DNA of 64,000 nucleotides from Nocardia transvalensis NBRC 15921 (GTDB lineage Bacteria; Actinomycetota; Actinomycetes; Mycobacteriales; Mycobacteriaceae), in assembly GCF_000308875.1 (NCBI RefSeq), contig NZ_BAGL01000002.1:248001-312000 (forward strand), written 5' to 3'. A model generated the notes under the pieces. The model searched no databases, was not told the DNA's origin, and saw only the letters and a list, made by a program, of their open reading frames with translations. Of this stretch, positions 17,615-26,184 are shown one piece after another. The first letter of the stretch is position 1. The number at the start of each line of letters is the position of its first letter. The translations under genes were made by a program, and so were the position numbers.

Positions 17615-18589
17615 TCAGTCCGTCGTGAGCCGATCGGTAGCTGCCGACTCCCGCACCGCGCGCCGCCCGGCGCCGAAGACGTACCCCAGGAAACAGATCT
17701 CCGCCGCCAGTCCGACGGCGATGCGCAGCGGCGCCGGCAGGCCGCTCGGCGTCACGAAACCCTCGATCAGGCCTGCCGCCAGCAGGACGACCACCAGCCC
17801 CAGCGCGATGGTCGCGGTCGCCCGGCCCTGCCGCGCCAGCGCCTGCCCGCGGCCGAGCCGGCCCGGATCGATCAGGGTCCAGCCGAGTTTCAGCCCCGCG
17901 CCACCGGCCAGGAAGACCGCGGTGAGTTCGAGCATGCCGTGCGGGAGGATGAATCCGAAGAACGAGTCCAGCCGCCCGGCGTCGGCCATCAGCCCGGCCG
18001 AGATCCCCAGATTCAGCGCGTTCATGAACAGCACGTACAGCGCGGGCAGGATCAACATCCCGGTGAACAGCGCCACCGCCGACACCCACGCGTTGTTGGT
18101 CCACACCTGCGCGGCGAACGCGTCGTGCGGATGTTCGGAGTAGTAGGTCTCGAAACGCCCGCCCGGTCCGGTCAGGACATCGGTGTTCTCCGGGAGGTCC
18201 AGGGCCCGGCGCGCATCGCCCGAACCGGACACCCAGACGCCGAGACCGGTCGATACGACCAGGAATATCGCCGATACACCCGCCCACCACGGCCACGCCC
18301 GGTACACCGCCGCGGGGAACCGGTGGGTGAAGAACAGCCCCACCTCCTGCCAGACGTCCGCCGTGGTGCCGAGCGCCCGGCCCCGGGCCCGCGCGAGCAG
18401 CGCGCTGAGCCCCGCGACCAGCTCCGGATCGGGCGACTGCGACTGCAACCGGGCCAGCTGCTGCGACGTGCGCCGGTACAGCTGCACCAGTTCGTCGGCC
18501 TCGGCGCCGGACAACCGGCGCTGCCGGGCCAGCTGATCGAGCCGATCCCACGATCGCCTGTGCGTATAGGCGTACGCATCCACGTCCAT
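17615..18589 (-). CDS. Stage II sporulation protein M-like membrane protein (Rv3694c-like)
   Basis: 324 residues: a soluble N-terminal helical region (DQLARQRRLSGAEADELVQLYRR), then about five to six transmembrane helices including a conserved NLGISAGLM / FILPHGMLELTAVFLAGGAG block. That block is the SpoIIM (DUF95) signature. ATG 18589 is preceded by GGAGGGCACCG. It is divergent from the RDD gene with a 45-bp gap. Non-sporulating actinobacteria keep this gene with the MoxR/DUF58 set; its role there is not established. Confidence 0.9.
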   Translation of the reverse strand: MDVDAYAYTHRRSWDRLDQLARQRRLSGAEADELVQLYRRTSQQLARLQSQSPDPELVAGLSALLARARGRALGTTADVWQEVGLFFTHRFPAAVYRAWPWWAGVSAIFLVVSTGLGVWVSGSGDARRALDLPENTDVLTGPGGRFETYYSEHPHDAFAAQVWTNNAWVSAVALFTGMLILPALYVLFMNALNLGISAGLMADAGRLDSFFGFILPHGMLELTAVFLAGGAGLKLGWTLIDPGRLGRGQALARQGRATATIALGLVVVLLAAGLIEGFVTPSGLPAPLRIAVGLAAEICFLGYVFGAGRRAVRESAATDRLTTD

Positions 18590-18634
18590 CGGTGCCCTCC
18601 CGTGGTCCCCGCAAAAGGCTAGTCTGTGTGCAGC

Positions 18635-19432
18635 ATGGCCGTTTTCACTACCGGCGAGGCCGTCGCCCTGGACCTGCCGATCGCGCGCATCCCGACCCGG
18701 GCCGCGGCATTCCTTCTCGATGTGATGCTGCAACTGGTGGCCGGGTGGCTGATCATGCTCGCGCTGTCGGCGGCGCTGGTGTGGACCCGGCCCGATCCGG
18801 CGTGGTTCGACGTCGCCATGCTGGTCACCGTCGTCACCGTGCTGGCCGGATATCCGATCACCTGCGAGACGCTGCTGCGCGGCCGGACGGTCGGCAAGCT
18901 GGCGCTCGGGCTGCGCGTGGTGCGCGGCGACGGCGGCCCGATCGACTTCCGCCACGCCGTCACCCGCGGTCTCGCCGGGGCCATCGTCGACTTCTGGGCG
19001 CTGGGCGGATTCGGGGCCGTCGCGGTGGTCACCTCACTGTGCTCGCCGCGAGCCCGCCGGGTCGGCGACGTGCTCGCCGGCACCGTCGTCGTCCACGACC
19101 GCGTCCGCATGCCGATGCCCGCCCTGGCCGTCGCGCCGCCGTGGTTGCAGGGCTGGGTGCAGCGGGTGGAGCTGTCCGGTCTCACTGAAGAAGTGGCATT
19201 GCCGGTCCGGCAGTATCTGACGCGCTGCCGCACACTGACGCCGGAGGCGCAGCACCACCTCGGGGAAGCTCTGGTCACCGCCGTCTGCCGGCAGTTGCGG
19301 GTCCCGCCGCCGCCCGGGTACCCGCCGTTGCAGGTCCTCGGCGCGATCATCGCGGAACGCCAACGCCGCACGCTGGCATATCCGGCGGCCGCGCTCGGGC
19401 CCGCGCTCGTCCCGGCTCGGACGCGCTGGTAG
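18635..19432 (+). CDS. RDD family membrane protein (Rv3695-like)
   Basis: 265 residues with the RDD signature: IARIPTRAAAFLLDVMLQL at the first helix and TVGKLALGLRVVRGDGGPI between later helices. Three membrane segments precede a soluble C-terminal part. ATG 18635 was chosen over GTG 18626. RDD proteins include ion antiporters, but many are uncharacterised. It converges with the DUF58 gene, with a 33-bp gap, and belongs by synteny to the MoxR cluster. Confidence 0.9.
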   Translation: MAVFTTGEAVALDLPIARIPTRAAAFLLDVMLQLVAGWLIMLALSAALVWTRPDPAWFDVAMLVTVVTVLAGYPITCETLLRGRTVGKLALGLRVVRGDGGPIDFRHAVTRGLAGAIVDFWALGGFGAVAVVTSLCSPRARRVGDVLAGTVVVHDRVRMPMPALAVAPPWLQGWVQRVELSGLTEEVALPVRQYLTRCRTLTPEAQHHLGEALVTAVCRQLRVPPPPGYPPLQVLGAIIAERQRRTLAYPAAALGPALVPARTRW

Positions 19433-19465
19433 CGCGCCCGGCGTCGGCGAGGCAGTCCGCCGAAG

Positions 19466-20761
19466 TCACATTCGCCCCGACCGTTTCAGCTCCAGATATT
19501 CGTCGGCCAGCGCCTCCGGCAACCGATCCGGCGCGGCCGCGACCACATCGACCCCCTTGCGGCGCAACGACTCCCGGGTCAGGGCCCGCTCGGCGAGCAG
19601 GGCCTCGGCGGCGGCCGCGGTGTGGATCTCGGTGAGGGTGCCGCGCCGCGCGGCGGCCGCCGCGACATCCGGATCGGTCACCGAGACGATCAGCACCCGG
19701 TGCCGCTGCGTGAGCACGGGCAGGACCGGCAGCAGATTCTCCGCCACCATGGCGCCGTCCAGGCTCGTGAACCACACCACCAGGCTGCGGCGGCGGGACC
19801 GCTGCACGACCGTGCGCACGAGTCCGGCGGTATCGGTGTCGACCAGCGTGGGAACGACGCCGGCCAGCGCGTGCATCAGCTTGGGCTGCAACCCTTTCCC
19901 GCCCGTGCCGTACACCTCGGCGCGCACCCGCCGGTCGTAGGCGAGCAGATCGACGGTATCGCCGGCCGCGGCCGCCAGCCCGCCCAGCAGCAGCGCGGCC
20001 TCGATGCTCACATCCAGCCGGGTGCCCGCGCCGATGCGCCCGGCGCTGAGCCGGCCGGTGTCGAGCACCAGCAGCAGCCGCCGGTGCCGCTCCGGGCGCC
20101 AGGTGCGCACCAGGACGTCGGCGGCGCGCGCGGTGGCCCGCCAGTCGATCGCGCGCACATCGTCTCCGGCGACGTACTCGCGGTAGGAGTCGAATTCGGA
20201 ACCCTGCCCTCGGGCGTTGACCACCGCGCTGCCCTCGAGGAGGTGCAGTTCGGCGACCTTCGAGAGCAGGACGCCCTCGCTGCGGAACGGCGGCAGCGCG
20301 CGTACCCGGGCGGGCACGTCGCGGCGGAACTGCCTGCCCGCCAAGCCCATCGGGCCGAACAGGCGCACCGTCACCGGGCCCGCGACGCGATCGCCGCGGT
20401 AGGCCGGCCGCAGCGTGGTGCCCAGCCGGACCCTCGTATTCGGCGGCAGCCGGAGCGGATAGGCGCGCTCGGCGGCGCGGGCGCTGGCGGGCCAGTCGTC
20501 CCACAGCACGCCGCGCACCGGGCGCGGTCCGCGATTCAGCACGGTCAGCTCGACGGTCGCGGTGCGGTCGGTCCGCACGGTGGTGAGCGGGTCGCGGGAC
20601 AGTTCGAGACCGTCGGCCCGGCCGACCGCCAGCAGATCGGCGCAGATCAGCACGATCAGCACGCCGGTCACGATCAGCACGCCCCACCAGGACGCCAGTG
20701 CGGCCGTGACGACCACCGCCGCCACCGCGGCGAGCGCGGCCGATCGACCCGTGACGACCAT
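19466..20761 (-). CDS. DUF58 domain-containing protein (Rv3693-like)
   Basis: 431 residues: two N-terminal transmembrane helices (AALAAVAAVVVTAALASWWG, VLIVTGVLIVLICADLLAV), a beta-rich domain, then the DUF58 block GQGSEFDSYREYVAGDDVRAIDW and a von Willebrand A-like C-terminal domain (LLLVLDTGRLS as a degenerate MIDAS). It starts 3 bp after the MoxR stop. DUF58 and MoxR proteins act together as a chaperone-like ATPase system for assembling protein complexes. Confidence 0.93.
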   Translation of the reverse strand: MVVTGRSAALAAVAAVVVTAALASWWGVLIVTGVLIVLICADLLAVGRADGLELSRDPLTTVRTDRTATVELTVLNRGPRPVRGVLWDDWPASARAAERAYPLRLPPNTRVRLGTTLRPAYRGDRVAGPVTVRLFGPMGLAGRQFRRDVPARVRALPPFRSEGVLLSKVAELHLLEGSAVVNARGQGSEFDSYREYVAGDDVRAIDWRATARAADVLVRTWRPERHRRLLLVLDTGRLSAGRIGAGTRLDVSIEAALLLGGLAAAAGDTVDLLAYDRRVRAEVYGTGGKGLQPKLMHALAGVVPTLVDTDTAGLVRTVVQRSRRRSLVVWFTSLDGAMVAENLLPVLPVLTQRHRVLIVSVTDPDVAAAAARRGTLTEIHTAAAAEALLAERALTRESLRRKGVDVVAAAPDRLPEALADEYLELKRSGRM

Positions 20762-20764
20762 GGG

Positions 20765-21748
<984 letters not shown>

Positions 21749-21758
21749 TCGATCTCCG

Positions 21759-22769
21759 TCATCCGATCTCCGATTCGATCCGGTCCAACTGCGCGGCAAC
21801 CCGCCGCAGCGTGTCGTCGTCCGGCACGGGCCCGAACAGCGTGGCGCCCAAGTGTTCCCGGGGCGTGCCGGTGCGGACGGCGAGCGCGTCGACGAGTTGC
21901 TGCACGGGGGCGTCGGCGTGCACGCCCAGGCGCGGCCGGATCCGGCGCAGCGTCGCGGCGCGCAGCAGGGCGGCGACATGGTCGCGGTCGCCCGACTTCC
22001 GGTACAGCGCGGCCTGTCCGGCGAGCAGTTCGTTGGCCGCGACCTGCACCGGCCGCGGCTCGCCGACCAGGGCGCCGCGGCGGCGGGCCCGCCACCACAC
22101 CACGAGTGCGCCGCAGAACAGCCATTGCAGGCCCCCGTAGGCCAGCCAGTCCGGTGTCCGCGCGAAGATCGAATCCGAGCCCTCGCCGAAATCCGGTGGG
22201 GGCGGGGAGTAGTCGCCGGGGTCCGGGGGTGGGAGGTTCGGATCCGGGGGTGGCGGCGCCGTCGGGGCGGTCGCCAGTTTCACCAGGACGTACGCGATCA
22301 GCGCCAGCGCGAGCACGGCGACCACGGCGGCCCAGAACTTCGGCTCCCGGATCAGTTGCGGCAGTGGCGGAATCCGCAGCGTCCGGCGGCGAGCGGGGGT
22401 GGCCTCCGCCGGTTCGGGCGGCGGCGGTGGGGCGAGGGAGAAGAGGTCGGCTCGTTCGAGGCGGCGGTACTCGTCCTCGGTGGCGGGCCGGCCGCCGTAG
22501 ACGACCTCGTCGAAACTGCCTGCCGCGGCGGGCAGTTCGCTCGTCCGGTCGGGCAGCGCGGCGACCGCGGCGTCGGCGGTCTCCCGCGCGGTCCGCGAGC
22601 GCCGCACCTCGAGGACGCCGCCCTGTTCCAGGCCGCGCACGACCGCGCGGTAGCGCTCCCGCAGCGCGGTGTCGTAGTCGTTGCGGCCGGCCGCGGACTC
22701 CGCCGCGCCGCGGTGCTCACCGGCGGCGCCGAGTCCGGGGATCGGCGGGACGGGCGGTTCGCCGGTCAT
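21759..22769 (-). CDS. DUF4129 domain joined to a DUF4350-like C-terminus
   Basis: 336 residues. Residues about 30-130 resemble the DUF4129 domain (YDTALRERYRAVVRGLEQGG, VVYGGRPATEDEYRRLERAD). A transmembrane helix (FWAAVVAVLALALIAYVLV) and a Pro-rich linker follow, then a second helix (LQWLFCGALVVWWRARRRG) with a C-terminal block (ANELLAGQAALYRKSGDRDH, AATLRRIRPRLGV, FGPVPDDDTLRRVA) like the end of DUF4350 proteins. Elsewhere these are separate genes (Rv3690 and Rv3691), and the extracytoplasmic DUF4350 domain seems missing here. Start ATG 22769 overlaps the upstream stop by 4 nt. Confidence 0.75.
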   Translation of the reverse strand: MTGEPPVPPIPGLGAAGEHRGAAESAAGRNDYDTALRERYRAVVRGLEQGGVLEVRRSRTARETADAAVAALPDRTSELPAAAGSFDEVVYGGRPATEDEYRRLERADLFSLAPPPPPEPAEATPARRRTLRIPPLPQLIREPKFWAAVVAVLALALIAYVLVKLATAPTAPPPPDPNLPPPDPGDYSPPPPDFGEGSDSIFARTPDWLAYGGLQWLFCGALVVWWRARRRGALVGEPRPVQVAANELLAGQAALYRKSGDRDHVAALLRAATLRRIRPRLGVHADAPVQQLVDALAVRTGTPREHLGATLFGPVPDDDTLRRVAAQLDRIESEIG

Positions 22770-23800
22770 CCGGCCGCCGCCCGGTTCGCGTCGGGCGGGA
22801 GCGGAACGCGGATGTCCCAGCCGTCCCGGCGGCAGCGCCGGTCGACGTAGCTCACCACGTCGGCCGCCGCCTGCATCACCTCGGCGAGCAGCGCGACGAA
22901 CAGGGCCGTGGCGGTCGCCAGGACGATCGTGGCCCAGCGGTGGGTGCCGGAGAACCCCGCGACGAACAGCGTGACACCGAGCAGCGGGACGACCAGGACC
23001 AGCAGCAGCGCGCGCAGGGCGAGCCACAGCCCCGCCAGTCGCCACTCCGCCCCGGCGGCAAGCGTTTTCGCCCGCGCGGCGGCCTGGCGGTAGGTGGCGG
23101 TCTCCTCGACCAGCACCGGGACGGTCAGGCAGCGCCGCGCGTGCAGCCAGCCGAGCCAGGCCAGGGCGGGCAGGATCGTGACGATCAGGACCGCGCCCAG
23201 CACCAGTACACCCATAGCGAGCGCGGTGGACACGATCCGGTAGCGCAGCACCGGCCCGGCCGTCGCGCCGAGGCGCCGCAACACCGAACGCCAGGTGACG
23301 GAGTCGCCGTGCACGCTCGCCGATCCGGCCGCGGCGGTGCAGCCGCGCGCGTACCAGCGCAGCAGCCAGGCGAATACCGCGGTGGAAAGCACCGCCGCCC
23401 AGGCGGTTCCGGCATCCGAGCCACCGGTCGCGGCCGAACCGGCGGCGGTGATCGCGGCCACCGCCCCCACGGCGATCAGGTAGGCGACACCCAGCAGCCC
23501 CGCAAGTACCCGCACGTGTGCCTGGAGCACCGCGAACGGCAGGTCCAGCGCCTCGCGGAAGGTCAGCGGCCGGATCGGCAACGCCTCGGCGGGTTCGGAG
23601 CCGTCGTAACGTCCGGCCTCGGCGGGCGCGGGCGCGCCGGACCGTGGCGACGGGCCGGCCCCCTCGGCCGCGGCGGACAACACGGGCACGAGTTTATCCG
23701 TGGCCACCCGTTGTGCGCGGTTTCCGGATTTGCCGGACCGCCGGACCACAAGCCTTCCCGCCGATGAGGCCCCGGTCGAGTGCGTCGCCGAATCGGACAC
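22766..23800 (-). CDS. Polytopic membrane protein of the MoxR cluster (Rv3689-like)
   Basis: 344 residues: a soluble, Pro/Ala-rich N-terminal part of about 75 residues, the block LPIRPLTFREALDLPFAVLQ, then about six hydrophobic segments resembling the glycerophosphoryl-diester-phosphodiesterase membrane domain family. It ends VPLPPDANRAAAG. It heads the operon feeding DUF4129/4350, MoxR and DUF58, overlapping the next gene by 4 nt. GTG 23800 is the longest start; a start nearer LPIRPLTFREAL cannot be excluded. Function unknown. Confidence 0.7.
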   Translation of the reverse strand: MSDSATHSTGASSAGRLVVRRSGKSGNRAQRVATDKLVPVLSAAAEGAGPSPRSGAPAPAEAGRYDGSEPAEALPIRPLTFREALDLPFAVLQAHVRVLAGLLGVAYLIAVGAVAAITAAGSAATGGSDAGTAWAAVLSTAVFAWLLRWYARGCTAAAGSASVHGDSVTWRSVLRRLGATAGPVLRYRIVSTALAMGVLVLGAVLIVTILPALAWLGWLHARRCLTVPVLVEETATYRQAAARAKTLAAGAEWRLAGLWLALRALLLVLVVPLLGVTLFVAGFSGTHRWATIVLATATALFVALLAEVMQAAADVVSYVDRRCRRDGWDIRVPLPPDANRAAAG

Positions 23801-23836
23801 GTGGGCGGTGATGTGCGGGGTCGGCGTTGCGAGGGG

Positions 23837-24382
23837 TCAGCGCCGCAGGAGGTGGGCGACGACGGCGCGGTAGCGGTCCGGATCGATCGGGGGGAGGCCG
23901 AGCAGGGCGCGCAGATAGACGCCGTCGCCGACCAGACGGATGATGTCGGCGCGGACCGGGTCGTCGATCTCGGTGTCGAGGCCCGCGCCGGGCGCGTCCA
24001 TGACCTCGGCCAGGGCGCGCTGCACCTCGTCGTCCTGCTCGCCGGCCGGCGCGTCGACGGTGCGCATGGCCGCCACCATGGATCGGTAGAGCGCCAGTTC
24101 CAGCGCGTCGGAATCGCTGTCCGGACTCGGGGTCTGGAGATACCACTCGGCGACCGATCTGCCGTCCGCCACCGAATTCCGCAACTGCTCGTCCGCGCGT
24201 TCGCCGAGCCGGCGGACCAGCCCGGCCAGCAGCGCGTCCTTGCTCTTGAAGTGGTACAGCAGGCCGCCCTTGGAGACGCCGGCGGACGCGGCCACGCTCT
24301 CCAGCGTCACCTGGGACATGCCCTTGTCCAGCAGCAGCGTCTCGAGCGCGTCGAGGATTCGATCGCGGGTGGTGGTTGTCAC
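23837..24382 (-). CDS. TetR-family transcriptional repressor
   Basis: 181 residues. N-terminal helix-turn-helix: RDRILDALETLLLDKGMSQVTLESVAASAGVSKGGLLYHFKSKDALL. The variable C-terminal ligand domain follows. It is divergent from an MFS exporter, and two identical palindromes lie in the 82-bp gap, so it probably represses both genes and releases on binding the exporter's substrate. Start GTG 24382. The stop is 36 bp before the membrane protein gene on the same strand, so read-through is possible. Confidence 0.93.
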   Translation of the reverse strand: MTTTTRDRILDALETLLLDKGMSQVTLESVAASAGVSKGGLLYHFKSKDALLAGLVRRLGERADEQLRNSVADGRSVAEWYLQTPSPDSDSDALELALYRSMVAAMRTVDAPAGEQDDEVQRALAEVMDAPGAGLDTEIDDPVRADIIRLVGDGVYLRALLGLPPIDPDRYRAVVAHLLRR

Positions 24383-24394
24383 GCCCGCAACTGT

Positions 24395-24437
24395 ACCGTC
24401 CGGACGGTTATCTTTGGTACTGTACCGTCCGGACGGT
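24395..24437. promoter_or_regulatory. Two perfect TetR-type operators
   Basis: ACCGTCCGGACGGT occurs at 24395-24408 and again at 24424-24437, each a perfect 14-bp palindrome; the two centres are 29 bp apart, close to three helical turns. Both lie between the divergent TetR and MFS genes. The extended match is CTGTACCGTCCGGACGGTTA. Confidence 0.88.
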
Positions 24438-24464
24438 TAGAACATCACGGAAGTAGAGAAGGAC

Positions 24465-26045
24465 ATGAACACCCCCGTCACCACCGCCCTCCCGCGCCGG
24501 GCCACCGCTCGCGACTGGGCCGGTCTCGGCGTTCTGGTGCTGGCCCTGCTGCTCATCTCCGTGGACGCGACCGTGCTCGACATCGCGGTCCCGGCGATCA
24601 GCGCCCACCTGGCCCCGACCACGCCGCAGCTGCTGTGGATCATCGACGTCTACTCGTTCGTGCTCGCGGGCCTGCTGGTCACGATGGGCACGCTCGGCGA
24701 CCGCATCGGCCGTCGGCGGCTGCTGCTGATCGGCGCGGCCGGATTCGGTGTGGCCTCGGTGCTCGCCGCGTGGTCGGTGAATCCGGAGATGTTGATCGCG
24801 GCGCGCGTCCTGCAGGGCGTCGCCGGCGCCACCCTGATGCCGGCCACGCTGGGCCTGATCCGCTCGATGTTCACCAACGCGCGCCAGCGCACGACCGCGA
24901 TCGCGGTGTGGAGTTCGGCGGCCACCGGCGGCGCGGCGCTCGGACCGCTACTGGGTGGCTGGCTGCTCGAGCACTTCTGGTGGGGTTCGGTATTCCTGAT
25001 CAACCTGCCGGTGATGGCGGTGCTGGTCGCACTGGGTCCGCTGCTGGTGCCCGAATCGCGCGATCCGAATCCGGGCCGGTTCGACGTGATCAGCGCGGGG
25101 CTGTCGATGCTGGCGCTGGTGCCGATCGTCTACGCGGTCAAGGAGATCGCCGCGCACGGCGTGCGCCCGGCGATGCTGGGTGTCGCCGCCGCCGGTGTGC
25201 TCGCGGGCGCGCTGTTCGTGCGCCGGCAGCGCCGGCTGGCCGACCCGATGCTGGACCTGCGGCTGTTCGCGCTGCCGCGGTTCCGCACGGCGGTGCTCAC
25301 CAGCCTGCTGGCGGTCTTCGCGCTGGCCGGGGTGCTGTTCTTCGGCTCGCAGTACCTGCAGTTGGTGCAGGGCCGCTCGCCGCTGGACGCCGGGCTGCGA
25401 CTGCTGCCGGGCATGCTGGCCAGTATGGCCTCGGCGCTGGTCTCGGCCTGGCTGGTGCGGGTGTGGCAGCCGAGCAAAGTCCTCGGCGGCGCGCTGGTGG
25501 TGGCCGCGCTCGGCGCCGGGCTGTTCGCCTGGCTGAGTGCCGATCCGGCGGCCGGGACTGCGGCGTTCATCGTCGGGTTCCTGCTCGTCGGCGCGGGTGT
25601 CGGTGTGGCGCTGACGGTCTCGTCGGACCTGGTGGTCGGGTCCGCGCCGCCGGAACGCGCCGGTGCGGCCGCCGCGGTCTCGGAGACCGCGTACGAGGCG
25701 GGCGTCGCGCTCGGCGTCGCGGTCCTGGGCAGCGTGGTGATGGCGGTGTTCCGGCACGGCCTGGATGTCTCGCAGGTGCCCGGGTCGCAGGTGGGTGCTG
25801 CCCGCGAATCCCTGGGCAGCGCGGTGGACACCGCGAGCACTCTGCCGGACCAGGCCGCGGCCGCGCTGCTCGAGGCGGCCCGTGCGGCTTTCGTATCAGG
25901 TATCCACCTGGCCTCGATAGCCACTGCGGCAATCCTGTTGCTGGCGGCCTTGATCGCCTTCCGGACCAGGACTTCCCCGGTCCGGGCCGGAGCAGATCGG
26001 AGTGGCGCGGCCCCCGAGAAGGCATCTGCGGGTGAAGCGCGCTGA
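24465..26045 (+). CDS. MFS drug exporter, DHA2 family (14 TM)
   Basis: 526 residues of a proton-driven multidrug exporter of the EmrB/LfrA type with about 14 transmembrane helices. Motif A is GTLGDRIGRRRLLLIG; motif D1 is VLDIAVPAISAHL; motif C-like GAALGPLLGGWLLEHFWW is antiporter-specific. Start ATG 24465 follows GAGAAGG. Transcription is expected to be relieved when a ligand dissociates the divergent TetR protein from the two palindromes. Confidence 0.94.
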   Translation: MNTPVTTALPRRATARDWAGLGVLVLALLLISVDATVLDIAVPAISAHLAPTTPQLLWIIDVYSFVLAGLLVTMGTLGDRIGRRRLLLIGAAGFGVASVLAAWSVNPEMLIAARVLQGVAGATLMPATLGLIRSMFTNARQRTTAIAVWSSAATGGAALGPLLGGWLLEHFWWGSVFLINLPVMAVLVALGPLLVPESRDPNPGRFDVISAGLSMLALVPIVYAVKEIAAHGVRPAMLGVAAAGVLAGALFVRRQRRLADPMLDLRLFALPRFRTAVLTSLLAVFALAGVLFFGSQYLQLVQGRSPLDAGLRLLPGMLASMASALVSAWLVRVWQPSKVLGGALVVAALGAGLFAWLSADPAAGTAAFIVGFLLVGAGVGVALTVSSDLVVGSAPPERAGAAAAVSETAYEAGVALGVAVLGSVVMAVFRHGLDVSQVPGSQVGAARESLGSAVDTASTLPDQAAAALLEAARAAFVSGIHLASIATAAILLLAALIAFRTRTSPVRAGADRSGAAPEKASAGEAR

Positions 26046-26162
26046 TCTCGGGTGATTCCGCTCGCGTCGTGGCCGGGCGGAATCACCGCGCGTGGTCGTC
26101 CCGGTGCGGGTGGCCCACGCTACGAAAGCACTGCCAAAAAGGTTGGTACCAGCCGGTTTACA

Positions 26163-26178
26163 TGTTCTACGTGAAACA
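26163..26178. promoter_or_regulatory. parS-like centromere site
   Basis: TGTTCTACGTGAAACA matches the bacterial parS consensus TGTTTCACGTGAAACA at 14 of 16 positions; the two differences swap TC to CT in the left half. It lies in the gap between convergent MFS and DUF4407 genes, in a region whose gene order suggests proximity to oriC, where ParB sites cluster. Confidence 0.6.
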
Positions 26179-26184
26179 ATCGGC

